From NCBI RefSeq assembly GCF_001691565.1, contig NZ_MAYO01000003.1:1402766-1466765 (forward strand): DNA of 64,000 bases, read 5' to 3'. The notes under the pieces are model-generated. The model worked only from the letters and a program-made list of their open reading frames with translations, ran no database searches and was not told the DNA's origin. Source of the stretch: Microbacterium oleivorans. Lineage in GTDB: Bacteria > Actinomycetota > Actinomycetes > Actinomycetales > Microbacteriaceae. Made by a program: the position numbers and the translations under genes. Shown piece by piece: positions 52,815 through 61,400 of the stretch (the first letter of the stretch is position 1; every line of letters starts with the position of its first letter).

Positions 52815-54105
52815 ACTTCTGCTGGTTCTGTTCGATGATCGCGTCCGCCTTCGCCTTCGCGTCGTCGAGCGCGGCCTGCGGCGTCTTCTTGCCGGTCAGC
52901 GCCTCATTGATCGCGGTGGTGATGAGCGCGTTGGCCTCGTTGATGCCGGGCGACACCGTCTCGTAGTGGGCGTAGTCGAGCTGCTCCATGAAGGGCTCGA
53001 GGTTCGGGTACTTCTCGAGGATGGTCGGATCCTCGCGGACCGTATTGGCCGCGGGCAGCTCGCCCGTCTCGGCCCAGCCTGCGGAGTTGTCGTTCATCCA
53101 CTTCACGAAGGTCGCGGCGGCCGACGTCTCGTCGGCGCTCTGCCCCTTGTTCGCGGGGAACACCCAGTGCGTCGAGCTCGACCAGACGGCCTTCTCGTCG
53201 CCGATCTGCGGCACGGGGGCGGCTGCCCAGTCGAGGTCGCCGAAGGCGGTGTTGGTCGTCTGCCACACGCCGTTCCAGTTGAAGGCCGTGTCCCCGGCGA
53301 GGAGCGCCTTGATGTTGCCGTCCTGCGCGACGTTCTTCGGGCTGTAGCCCTTGTCGACGAGGTCAGTCATCCAGGTGAGCGCTTCGACGCCCGCCTCCGA
53401 GTTGAAGGTCGCCTCGGTCACGTCGTCGTTGTACAGATCCCCGCCGAACTGCCAGAGGAGGCTCTGGAACTCGAACGTCCCCGTGAAGACGTAGCCGTCG
53501 ACCCACTCGCCCTGAACGCCGGCTGCCTTCAGCTTCTCGAGCGCATCGAGGTAGCCCTGACGGTCCGTCGGCACCTCGGTGAGGTCGGCCTTCTTCATGA
53601 CGTCCTTGTTCGCGAACAGTCCGAGCGGCGTGACGCTCCACGGCACGGCGTACTGCGCGTCGCGGAAGTCCCCCATCTCGAACACGTCGGGCGGGAAGTC
53701 GCCCTCGCTGTAGCCGAGCCCCTCGATGATCTCGTCTGCCGGCTGCAGAAGGTTCTGCGCGGCATAGGTCGCGAGATCGTCGCCGTGGAGGACGGCGACG
53801 TCGGGCCCCTTGCCCGCCTTCACGGCGAGCGGCATCTTCGAGTTGATGTCGGCCCACTCCTGCGGGACGTTCTTGACCGTGATGTTCTCGTGCTCGGCGT
53901 TGAACTTGTCGATCAGCTTCGGGACGATGGTCGGCGCGGCGCCGCCCGTCCAGCCGTGCCAGAAGGTGACTTCGACGGCGGGGCCGTCGTAGTCCTCACC
54001 CGACACCCCGCCCTCGCTGGAGTCCGATGCGCCGCAGGCGCTGAGTGAGACGGCGAGCGCCGCAGCGACGCCGAGACCGAGGCCCCGCGAAAGTCGCGTA
54101 GTCAT
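52804..54105 (-). CDS. Carbohydrate ABC transporter binding lipoprotein (second importer)
   Basis: A 433-residue family-1 solute-binding lipoprotein with lipobox SLSAC at about residue 24, followed by an acidic linker and VEVTFWHGWTGGAAPTIVPKLIDKFNAEHENI. GKQP-like regions suit oligosaccharide binding. It feeds the two permeases. Preceded by GGAGAG and a promoter overlapped by a LacI operator (54169-54197). Context with GH43 and GH2 enzymes suggests a plant-polysaccharide fragment as ligand. Confidence 0.92.
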   Translation of the reverse strand: MTTRLSRGLGLGVAAALAVSLSACGASDSSEGGVSGEDYDGPAVEVTFWHGWTGGAAPTIVPKLIDKFNAEHENITVKNVPQEWADINSKMPLAVKAGKGPDVAVLHGDDLATYAAQNLLQPADEIIEGLGYSEGDFPPDVFEMGDFRDAQYAVPWSVTPLGLFANKDVMKKADLTEVPTDRQGYLDALEKLKAAGVQGEWVDGYVFTGTFEFQSLLWQFGGDLYNDDVTEATFNSEAGVEALTWMTDLVDKGYSPKNVAQDGNIKALLAGDTAFNWNGVWQTTNTAFGDLDWAAAPVPQIGDEKAVWSSSTHWVFPANKGQSADETSAAATFVKWMNDNSAGWAETGELPAANTVREDPTILEKYPNLEPFMEQLDYAHYETVSPGINEANALITTAINEALTGKKTPQAALDDAKAKADAIIEQNQQKYGD

Positions 54106-54168
54106 GTGATTGCTCTCCTTTGAGTACTCCCCGCCCGGAAGCCCGAGCGCGCTGTGTGAGTGCCGTCG

Positions 54169-54197
54169 AACTTACAGCGCTAGAAATTTCATGTCAA
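54169..54197 (-). promoter_or_regulatory. Promoter and LacI operator for the second importer
   Basis: Read leftward: -35 TTGACA (54192-54197), 17-nt spacer, -10 TAAGTT (54169-54174). The operator TTACAGCGCTAGAA (54172-54185) lies over the spacer and -10. The core TTACAGCGCT is shared with a site at 55316-55325 before the GH2 gene. Confidence 0.72.
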
Positions 54198-54273
54198 CGG
54201 GGTCGGCTGTCGCCTGCCCTGGTGAGCGGGTCTGGCGCTGTACTGTGGCCCGCGAGCCGTTGAAGGGAGCCTC

Positions 54274-55293
54274 ATGCGAGGACCACGCCTGCAGGACGTC
54301 GCCGAGCGGGCGGGCGTGTCGATGAAGACCGTCTCCAACGTCGTCCGCGATTACCCCCACGTCTCCGCCGCCATGCGCGAGCGGGTGCAACGGGCGATCG
54401 ACGAACTCGGCTACCGCCCCAACGTCGTGGCCCGGCGCCTGGCGACCGGCCGGACGGGGTTCGTCGCCGTCGCTTTCGCGGATGTCGCGATCCCCTACTT
54501 CGCCGAACTCGCGCACGTCGCCTCCCGCCGGGCCCAGGATTTCGACTACCGCGTCCTGCTCGAGGAGACCGACGACACCCTCGAGGGTGAGCGTGCGCTG
54601 ATCGCGAGCTCTGAGGCCGGCCTCGTCGACGGCATGCTGTTCCAGCCGTCGAAGATGAGTGCGTCCGAGATCGCCCAGCACCGATCGCAGATCCCGATCG
54701 TGCTGCTCGGCGAGATCCCGGCGCCGCTCACGATGGACCACGTCATGATCGACAACGTGGCGGCGGCCCGTGAGATCACGACGCACCTGCTCGATTCCGG
54801 CCGACGTCGCATCGGCTTCGTCGGGCACGAGACGACCGCCCTGAGCGAGACATCCCGCCAGCGCATCATCGGCTATCAGGAAGCATTGGCTGCGGCGGGC
54901 TTCCGTGCAGATCCGCGGATGCTCGTCGCCACGGCATCCATCGATGCCGCCGATACGGCCTCGGCCGTCCGTCAGGCGCTGGACGAGGGGTGGGACGTCG
55001 ACGCCGTCGTGTGCCGCGACGACCTCGCCGCGATGGGGACACTGCGCGCCCTGCACGAGCGCGGAATCCGGGTGCCCGAGGACGTGGCGGTCACCGGGTG
55101 GGACGACACGCGCCTGAGCGCGGTGACCTTTCCGAGCCTGACGAGCGTCAGTCCCGACGTCGACGCTCTGTTCACCCGCGCGATGGAGCTCCTTCTCGAG
55201 CGCGTCGCGGGCTACGACGGCGTCGGTCGCCATGAGATCGCGCCCCACCGCATCGCCATCCGGGAGAGCGCACCCTCGGTTCGGACCACCTGA
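54274..55293 (+). CDS. LacI-family repressor of the glycan-utilisation locus
   Basis: A 339-residue LacI regulator. The HTH is GPRLQDVAERAGVSMKTVSNVVRDYPHVSAAMRERV, then the sugar-sensing domain (FVAVAFADVAIPYFAELAHVASRRAQ). It is divergent from the importer operon and ahead of the GH2 gene. Two TTACAGCGCT operators (54172, 55316) suggest it controls both. The ATG at 54274 has AAGGGAG upstream. A -10 TACTGT is at 54241-54246. Confidence 0.92.
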   Translation: MRGPRLQDVAERAGVSMKTVSNVVRDYPHVSAAMRERVQRAIDELGYRPNVVARRLATGRTGFVAVAFADVAIPYFAELAHVASRRAQDFDYRVLLEETDDTLEGERALIASSEAGLVDGMLFQPSKMSASEIAQHRSQIPIVLLGEIPAPLTMDHVMIDNVAAAREITTHLLDSGRRRIGFVGHETTALSETSRQRIIGYQEALAAAGFRADPRMLVATASIDAADTASAVRQALDEGWDVDAVVCRDDLAAMGTLRALHERGIRVPEDVAVTGWDDTRLSAVTFPSLTSVSPDVDALFTRAMELLLERVAGYDGVGRHEIAPHRIAIRESAPSVRTT

Positions 55294-55314
55294 ACGCGTC
55301 GACCGATTTCCAGG

Positions 55315-55328
55315 TTTACAGCGCTGCA
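55315..55328 (+). promoter_or_regulatory. LacI operator before the GH2 gene
   Basis: TTTACAGCGCTGCA, sharing the 10-mer TTACAGCGCT with the importer operator at 54172-54181. It lies 12 bp before the GH2 start and would block its transcription. Confidence 0.7.
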
Positions 55329-55339
55329 TGGCATGAGGC

Positions 55340-57151
55340 ATGCTGGACGCCATGATCGATGACGACCACGGCGCCGTGCGTGCCAGCACGCAGGACGGCA
55401 CCTACCCGAGGCCGCAGCTCGTCCGGCCGGCCTGGGCCGATCTCACCGGCACGTGGGCCTTCGCCCACGACGACGCCGACGTGGGTCTCGCCTCGGGGTG
55501 GCCGGCATCCGGCGTCACTCAGGGCGACATCGTCGTCCCCTTCCCGCCCGAGTCGGCCGCGTCGGGCGTCGCGGACACCGGGATGCACCGCGTCGTCTGG
55601 TACTCCCGCGACGTGACGGATGCCGACCTGCGGGCCGCCGGTCACGAGTCGGGCCGACGGCTTCTGCTGCACTTCGGCGCCGTCGACTACCGCTGCGACG
55701 TCTGGGTCGACGGCTCCCTCGTCGGGTCGCACGAAGGAGGTCACACGCCGTTCGCCCTCGACATCACCCGCGCCGCGCGGGCCGGGTCCCGCCTGGTCGT
55801 GCGTGTCGAGGACGACCCTCTCGACATCGCGCAGCCGCGCGGCAAGCAGGACTGGCGCAAGGATCCGCACGTCATCTGGTACCACCGGACGACCGGCATC
55901 TGGCAGCCGGTGTGGCTCGAGAGCGTGCCGCCCATCCACGTCGCCGCGCTCCGGTGGACGACGGACCCCCGCGCCGGGATCGTCACGGCCGACCTCGAGC
56001 TGTCCGGTCGGCCGATGTCCGCGACGGATGCCGCGATCTCGCTGTCGTTCGACGGTCGGCAGCTCGCGGCGATCCGCACCGTCGTGACGGAGAACGAGGC
56101 GACCATCGTCCTGCCCATCGCCGAGCTCCGCAACGGCCAGTCGTACGAAGAGCTCCTGTGGTCCCCCGAGCACCCTCGTCTCATCGACGCCACGGTCACG
56201 GTGGGCGACGACACCGTCGCCTCGTACCTCGGCATCCGTACCGCCCACGTCGCCCGCGGACGCTTCTGGCTCAACGACCGCCCCTGCTACGTCCGCTCCG
56301 TCCTCAACCAGGGGTACTGGCCAGACACGCACCTCGCCGCCCCGTCGGCGACGGCGCTGCGCGACGAGGTCGAACTGATCCGCTCGATGGGCTTCAACGC
56401 GACGCGTGTGCACCAGAAGTTCGAGGATCCGCGGTTCCTGCTCGCGGCGGATCAGCTGGGCCTGCTCATCTGGGGCGAGGCGCCGGGCACGTACACGTTC
56501 ACGCAGACCGCGATCGAACGGACGACGCGGGAATGGCTCGAGGTCGTCCGACGCGACGCATCCCACCCCTCGATCGTGACGTGGGTGCCGCTCAACGAGA
56601 GCTGGGGTGTGCAGCACATCGCGAGCGACGCACGCATGCAGCATTTCGCGCGCGCGCTCGTGTCGCTGACGAAGTCACTCGATCCGACGCGTCCCGTCGT
56701 GTCGAATGACGGCTGGGAACAGGTCGACACCGACATCGTCGCGATCCACGACTACGAATGGCGTCCCGACGTCGTGCGGGAGCGCTACCTGACGGATGCC
56801 GGCATCCGTCACCTCCTGGAGACGACAGGCCCGGCGGGTCGCGATCTCATCCTCAGCGGCGACGTCTCGGACGCGCCCGTGATGCTCACCGAGTTCGGTG
56901 GCATCTCGTTCGACACCGACGCGGCCGACGGCGCGTGGGGCTACTCATCCGCGACATCGCCGGACGACTTCGCGGAGCGCTTCGAGGGACTCATGGCCGC
57001 TGTCCACGCGAGCGGGGTGCTGGCCGGGTTCTGCTACACGCAGCTCGCCGACACTCTGCAGGAGACGAACGGCCTGGTGACCGCCGACCGCACGCCGAAG
57101 ATCCCGGTCGACCGCATCCGCGCCGCCATCACCGGGGGTGTCGACGGCTGA
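55340..57151 (+). CDS. Glycoside hydrolase family 2 enzyme
   Basis: A 603-residue GH2 enzyme without signal peptide, so cytoplasmic. Modules in order: sugar-binding jelly roll (RPAWADLTGTWAFAHDD...), an immunoglobulin-like domain (about 200-300), and a TIM barrel. The acid/base Glu is in VTWVPLNESWG and the nucleophile Glu in PVMLTEFGGISF. Members include beta-galactosidases, beta-glucuronidases and arabinofuranosidases; which one is uncertain. Start ATG 55340 is used; an in-frame ATG at 55352 is also possible. A LacI operator stands immediately upstream. Confidence 0.9.
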   Translation: MLDAMIDDDHGAVRASTQDGTYPRPQLVRPAWADLTGTWAFAHDDADVGLASGWPASGVTQGDIVVPFPPESAASGVADTGMHRVVWYSRDVTDADLRAAGHESGRRLLLHFGAVDYRCDVWVDGSLVGSHEGGHTPFALDITRAARAGSRLVVRVEDDPLDIAQPRGKQDWRKDPHVIWYHRTTGIWQPVWLESVPPIHVAALRWTTDPRAGIVTADLELSGRPMSATDAAISLSFDGRQLAAIRTVVTENEATIVLPIAELRNGQSYEELLWSPEHPRLIDATVTVGDDTVASYLGIRTAHVARGRFWLNDRPCYVRSVLNQGYWPDTHLAAPSATALRDEVELIRSMGFNATRVHQKFEDPRFLLAADQLGLLIWGEAPGTYTFTQTAIERTTREWLEVVRRDASHPSIVTWVPLNESWGVQHIASDARMQHFARALVSLTKSLDPTRPVVSNDGWEQVDTDIVAIHDYEWRPDVVRERYLTDAGIRHLLETTGPAGRDLILSGDVSDAPVMLTEFGGISFDTDAADGAWGYSSATSPDDFAERFEGLMAAVHASGVLAGFCYTQLADTLQETNGLVTADRTPKIPVDRIRAAITGGVDG

Positions 57152-57198
57152 ATCTCGCGGTTCTCGGGCGCGGGCAGGCCGGCGTGGCGCGAGCGTCA

Positions 57199-57278
57199 GC
57201 GGATGCAATAGATCCGGCGCGACACGCCGGACGATCAGTCCGGAGTACGGCGCGTCGCCCGCGAACCATTGCATCCGC
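57199..57278. repeat. REPIN-like inverted pair (second family)
   Basis: GCGGATGCAAT (57199-57209) and its exact reverse complement ATTGCATCCGC (57268-57278) bracket 58 nt. Homology continues inward for about 30 nt of each arm, with CCGGCG...CGCCGG hairpin matter. The total span of 80 nt and paired inverted units resemble the 83-nt element at 15479-15561 in design though not in sequence. It lies between the GH2 and deaD genes; nothing else is seen in 57152-57291. Confidence 0.65.
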
Positions 57279-57291
57279 GAACGCCGCGCCG

Positions 57292-57334
57292 CGGCATCCG
57301 CCCTGCCGGAGCAGGACCTGCCGAGCGGATGCCG
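57292..57334 (-). terminator. Terminator after deaD
   Basis: CGGCATCCGC (57292-57301) pairs with GCGGATGCCG (57325-57334), directly abutting the deaD stop, with an inner CCTGC/GCAGG stem. The arms are again GGATGCC/GGCATCC. Confidence 0.7.
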
Positions 57335-59125
57335 TCAGTCGCGGCCGTGGCGCGGCTTGCGCTCCGGCCGGTCGTCGTACGAACGCTTGGGCCGGTCGTC
57401 GAACGAGCGCTTCGGACGCTCGCCGCCGGGACGGCCGCGGTCGGCACGGATCTCGATGAGCTGACCCGAGATGCGGGTTCCCTTCAGCCGCTCGAGGACC
57501 GAGGCGTCCATCGACGTCGGGAGTTCGACGAGCGAGAAGTCGGGACGGATCGTGATCGCACCGAAGTCGTCGCGACCCAGGCCGCCCTCGTTCGCGAGCG
57601 CGCCGACGATCTGACGGGGCTCGACACGGTGACGACGTCCGACCGCGATGCGGTACGTCGTGAAGTCGCCCTTGCCGCGACGCTCGCGCGGTGCGTCCGA
57701 GCGCGCCGGGCGGTCCTTGCGCGTGCCGCGCTCGGCGTCGGCGGCCAGCGTCTTCGCGAGCTGGTCGGATGCCGGGTCGAGCAGCAGCGGGGTCTCGCCC
57801 TGCGCCACGACGGCGAGGGCGGCCGCGACATCCTGCTCGGGCACGTCGTGGTTGCGGACGTAGTGCGCGATGACGTCGCGGAACCCGGCGATGCGGTCGG
57901 TCTCGGCGAGCGCGGCGGTGATCGCGTCGTCGAAGCGGGTCAGACGCGTGGAGTTGATGTCCTCGGTCGTCGGCAGCTGCATCTGCGTCGGCGCCTGGCG
58001 GGTCGCGCGCTCGATGTGGGCGAGCAGGTAGCGCTCGCGCGGCGTCACGAAGCTGATCGCGTCGCCCTTGCGGCCGGCACGCCCGGTGCGACCGATGCGG
58101 TGCACGTACGACTCGGTGTCGGTCGGGATGTCGAAGTTCACGACGTGGCTGATGCGCTCCACGTCGAGACCGCGGGCTGCGACGTCGGTCGCGACCAGGA
58201 TGTCGAGCTTGCCGTCCTTGAGCTGCTGGATGCTGCGCTCGCGCTGCGGCTGCGGGATGTCGCCGTTGATGGGCGCCGCGCTGAAGCCGCGGGCCCGCAG
58301 CTTCTCTGCGAGGGTCTCGGTCTCGTTCTTCGTGCGGACGAAGATGATCATCCCGTCGAAGTCCTCGACCTCGAGGATGCGCGTGAGAGCGTCGACCTTC
58401 TGCTGGTACGACACGATCAGGTAGCGCTGCGTGATGTTCGTGTTGGTGGAGGTCTTGGTCTTGACCGTGATCTCCTCCGGGTCGCGCAGGTACTGCTGCG
58501 CAAGGCGACGGATGGATGCCGGCATGGTCGCCGAGAACAGCGCGACCTGCTTCTCCGCCGGGGTCTTCGCGAGGATCTGCTCGACGTCCTCGGCGAAGCC
58601 CATCTTCAGCATCTCGTCGGCCTCGTCGAGGACGAGGTTCTTGAGCTGCGAGAGGTCGAGGGTGCCCTTCTCGAGGTGGTCCATGATGCGGCCGGGGGTG
58701 CCGACGACGATGTGGACACCGCGGCGGAGGGCCGACAGCTGCACGCCGTAGCCCTGCCCGCCGTAGACGGGGAGGACGTGGACATTCTTCATGCGGGCGG
58801 CGTACGACTCGAACGCCTCGCAGACCTGGAGCGCGAGCTCACGGGTCGGGGCCAGGACGAGCGCCTGCGGCGTCTTCTGCGTCAGGTCGAGGTTCTCCAT
58901 GATCGGCAGGGCGAACGCGGCGGTCTTGCCGGTGCCGGTCTGGGCCATGCCGACGACGTCGCGGCCGCCGAGGAGGACGGGGATGGTCGCGGCCTGGATC
59001 GCGGAGGGCGTCTCGTAGCCGAGGTCCTTGATGGCGGCGAGGACGGGACCGGTGAGGCCCAGCTCGTCGAAGCCGGGAAGGGCGGGGGTGTCTGCGGGTT
59101 CGGTCGGGGTCTGGGGGTCACTCAC
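57335..59125 (-). CDS. deaD: DEAD-box ATP-dependent RNA helicase
   Basis: A 596-residue DEAD-box helicase, DeaD/CsdA type. Motifs in order: Q-motif region GYETPSAIQ, motif I AQTGTGKT, PTRELALQV, GTPGRIMDHL, DEAD box LVLDEADEMLKMGF, SATMP, and HRIGRTGRAGRKG. A C-terminal DbpA-like RNA-binding domain (RIAVGRRHRVEPRQIVGALANEGG) precedes a basic Arg/Gly tail (about 560-596). It remodels structured RNA, for example in ribosome assembly or cold adaptation. Start is GTG 59125, 6 nt from TACGGT (59132-59137), a leaderless pattern. Confidence 0.95.
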   Translation of the reverse strand: MSDPQTPTEPADTPALPGFDELGLTGPVLAAIKDLGYETPSAIQAATIPVLLGGRDVVGMAQTGTGKTAAFALPIMENLDLTQKTPQALVLAPTRELALQVCEAFESYAARMKNVHVLPVYGGQGYGVQLSALRRGVHIVVGTPGRIMDHLEKGTLDLSQLKNLVLDEADEMLKMGFAEDVEQILAKTPAEKQVALFSATMPASIRRLAQQYLRDPEEITVKTKTSTNTNITQRYLIVSYQQKVDALTRILEVEDFDGMIIFVRTKNETETLAEKLRARGFSAAPINGDIPQPQRERSIQQLKDGKLDILVATDVAARGLDVERISHVVNFDIPTDTESYVHRIGRTGRAGRKGDAISFVTPRERYLLAHIERATRQAPTQMQLPTTEDINSTRLTRFDDAITAALAETDRIAGFRDVIAHYVRNHDVPEQDVAAALAVVAQGETPLLLDPASDQLAKTLAADAERGTRKDRPARSDAPRERRGKGDFTTYRIAVGRRHRVEPRQIVGALANEGGLGRDDFGAITIRPDFSLVELPTSMDASVLERLKGTRISGQLIEIRADRGRPGGERPKRSFDDRPKRSYDDRPERKPRHGRD

Positions 59126-59240
59126 CTATCCACCGTAGTGGAGCGGGCTGGGAAGCGCCCGGGGCGCTCGACCCGTTCGAGGACCCGACGACCTCACCGG
59201 CATGGCGGAACCCTCCCGACCACGCCTCATCACGCGGACG

Positions 59241-59285
59241 TATGATTGTCCGTTGCGCCTGCCGACCGAACGGACTGCCTCGTGA
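59241..59285 (+). promoter_or_regulatory. map promoter and candidate 10-codon upstream ORF
   Basis: TATGAT (59241-59246) is a good -10. Six bases later lies TTG (59253), opening a 10-codon frame ([10 protein letters not shown]) whose TGA (59283-59285) overlaps the map GTG as GTGA. map itself has no Shine-Dalgarno. A leaderless upstream ORF with translational coupling is possible; TTG is a less usual leaderless start. Confidence 0.45.
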
Positions 59286-60055
59286 TCGAGATCCTCACCC
59301 CTGACCAGATCGACCGCGCCCGCACGACGGGCGGACTCGTCGGCGACATCCTCCACGGCATCAAGGAGCGGGTGAAGCCGGGCACGAACCTCCTCGAGAT
59401 CGACGCATGGGCCAAGGACATGATCCTCGGCGCCGGCGCCGAGTCCTGCTACGTCGACTATGCGCCGTCCTTCGGCAGGGGCCCGTTCGGCCACTACATC
59501 TGCACGGCCGTCAACGACGCCGTCCTCCACGGCCGGCCTCGCGACCAGCGCGTCGCCGCGGGCGACCTGCTGACCCTCGACCTCGCGATCAAGACGAGCG
59601 GCGTGGCTGCGGACGCGGCGATCAGCTTCACCGTCGGCGGCGGCGCCCACGCCGAGAACGACCCGCTCATCACCGCGACCCAGGAGGCCCTGGCCGCCGG
59701 CATCGAGGCGGCGCAGCCCGGCGCGCGGATCGGCGACATCTCGGCCGCGATCGGCGACGTCCTCACCGCGGCGGGCTACCCCGTCAACACCGAGTTCGGC
59801 GGTCACGGCATCGGCACCACGATGCACCAGGACCCGCACGTGTCGAACATCGGCCGCGCCGGCCGCGGGTACCGCCTGCGCCCGGGTCTCATGCTCGCGA
59901 TCGAGCCGTGGGTCATGGTCGACACCGACGAGCTGAAGGTCGACGAGGACGGCTGGACGCTCCGGAGCGCCACGGGATGCCGCACCGCGCACACCGAGCA
60001 CACGGTGGCGATCCTCGAATCGGGCAACGAGATCCTCACGCGTCCCACGCGCTGA
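59282..60055 (+). CDS. map: Type I methionine aminopeptidase
   Basis: A 257-residue MetAP. The pita-bread fold is recognised by [21 protein letters not shown], the substrate His region [18 protein letters not shown], the metal ligands in [22 protein letters not shown] (two Asp), [13 protein letters not shown] (His), and MLAIEPWVM (Glu), with a last Glu in HTEHTVAIL. It removes initiator Met from nascent proteins. I chose GTG 59282 because the only good -10 (59241-59246) places the mRNA start downstream of the longer frame's opening. Confidence 0.95.
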   Translation: MIEILTPDQIDRARTTGGLVGDILHGIKERVKPGTNLLEIDAWAKDMILGAGAESCYVDYAPSFGRGPFGHYICTAVNDAVLHGRPRDQRVAAGDLLTLDLAIKTSGVAADAAISFTVGGGAHAENDPLITATQEALAAGIEAAQPGARIGDISAAIGDVLTAAGYPVNTEFGGHGIGTTMHQDPHVSNIGRAGRGYRLRPGLMLAIEPWVMVDTDELKVDEDGWTLRSATGCRTAHTEHTVAILESGNEILTRPTR

Positions 60056-60104
60056 CCCGCGTCGCACCTCTCGCCCGAGCGATGCCCGACGGTACGCTCG
60101 GAGG

Positions 60105-61304
60105 GTGACCGAACGCGCCCCCGTCTCCCGCAAGCTCTCCGCCATCGCCGAGTCCGCGACCCTCAAGGTCGATGCCAAGGCCAAGGCCCTCCAGGCCGCC
60201 GGTCGCCCGGTGATCTCGTACGCGGCCGGAGAGCCCGACTTCGCGACGCCGCAGTTCGTCGTGGATGCCGCAGCCGAGGCCCTGCGCGACCCCGCTAATT
60301 TCCGCTACACGCCCGCCGCCGGCCTGCCGGTCCTGCGCGAGGCGATCGCCGCGAAGACGCTCCGCGACTCGGGTCTCGAGGTCGCGGCCTCGCAGGTCAT
60401 CGTCACCAACGGCGGCAAGCAGTCCGTCTACCAGGCCTTCCAGGCCGTCGTGAACCCGGGCGACGAAATCCTCCTTCCCGCCCCCTACTGGACCACGTAC
60501 CCCGAGGCGATCGCCCTCGCCGACGGCGTGCCCGTCGAGGTGTTCGCCGGAGCCGACCAGGAGTACAAGGTCACCGTCGACCAGCTCGAGGCGGCCCGCA
60601 CCGACAAGACGACGGTGCTCGTCTTCGTCTCGCCGTCGAACCCGACCGGCGCCGTCTACACCCCTGACGAGGTCACGGCCATCGGCGAGTGGGCCCTCGC
60701 CCACGGCATCTGGGTGATCAGCGACGAGATCTACCAGAACCTCGTCTACGAGGGCGCCCGCGCGCAGTCGATCGTCGAGGCCGTGCCGGAGCTCGCCGGC
60801 CAGACGATCCTGGTCAACGGCGTGGCGAAGACCTACGCCATGACCGGCTGGCGCGTGGGCTGGATGGTCGGCCCCGCCGACGCCATCAAGGTCGCCGGCA
60901 ACCTCCAGTCGCATCTGTCCTCCAACGTCAACAACGTCGCCCAGCGCGCCGCCCTCGCCGCCCTGACCGGCCCGCAGGACGAGGCCGAGAAGATGCGACA
61001 GGCCTTCGACCGTCGTCGCGGCCTGATCGTCTCCGAGCTCGCGAAGATCGCCGGGGTCACGGTCCCGAACCCGCTCGGTGCGTTCTACGCGTACCCCGAC
61101 GTGACCGGTCTGCTGGGCCGCGACTGGGACGGCGTCCGCATCGACACGTCGCTCGAGCTCGCGGACTTCATCCTCGAGCGCGCCGAAGTCGCGGTCGTCC
61201 CGGGCGAGGCGTTCGGCCCGTCGGGCTACCTGCGCCTGTCGTACGCACTCGGCGAGGACCAGCTGCTCGAAGGCGTCCAGCGTCTGCAGCGCCTGTTCGC
61301 CTGA
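60105..61304 (+). CDS. Pyridoxal phosphate-dependent aminotransferase (aspartate aminotransferase type)
   Basis: A 399-residue class I/II aminotransferase. [22 protein letters not shown] and [17 protein letters not shown] at the front, the NPTG motif in [13 protein letters not shown], and the PLP Lys in [19 protein letters not shown] are all present. Closest in style to bacterial AspB aspartate aminotransferases, so aspartate/2-oxoglutarate is likely. GTG 60105 is 6 nt from TACGCT (60093-60098), leaderless pattern. It follows map by 49 bp but has its own -10. Confidence 0.93.
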   Translation: MTERAPVSRKLSAIAESATLKVDAKAKALQAAGRPVISYAAGEPDFATPQFVVDAAAEALRDPANFRYTPAAGLPVLREAIAAKTLRDSGLEVAASQVIVTNGGKQSVYQAFQAVVNPGDEILLPAPYWTTYPEAIALADGVPVEVFAGADQEYKVTVDQLEAARTDKTTVLVFVSPSNPTGAVYTPDEVTAIGEWALAHGIWVISDEIYQNLVYEGARAQSIVEAVPELAGQTILVNGVAKTYAMTGWRVGWMVGPADAIKVAGNLQSHLSSNVNNVAQRAALAALTGPQDEAEKMRQAFDRRRGLIVSELAKIAGVTVPNPLGAFYAYPDVTGLLGRDWDGVRIDTSLELADFILERAEVAVVPGEAFGPSGYLRLSYALGEDQLLEGVQRLQRLFA

Positions 61305-61331
61305 CGTCGACCTCCGTCGACGATCGTCGAC

Positions 61332-61380
61332 GTCCCACTCCGGCCGGGAATGCGCACGCAGTTTCCGGCCGGAGTGGGAC
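61332..61380. terminator. Large hairpin between aminotransferase and murB
   Basis: A 19-bp inverted repeat (61332-61350 and 61362-61380, one G-T mismatch) with an 11-nt loop (TGCGCACGCAG). It lies between convergent genes and probably terminates both. Its size and perfect arms also suit a dispersed palindromic repeat. Confidence 0.7.
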
Positions 61381-61400
61381 CTCGGCGCCGAGACCCCGAG

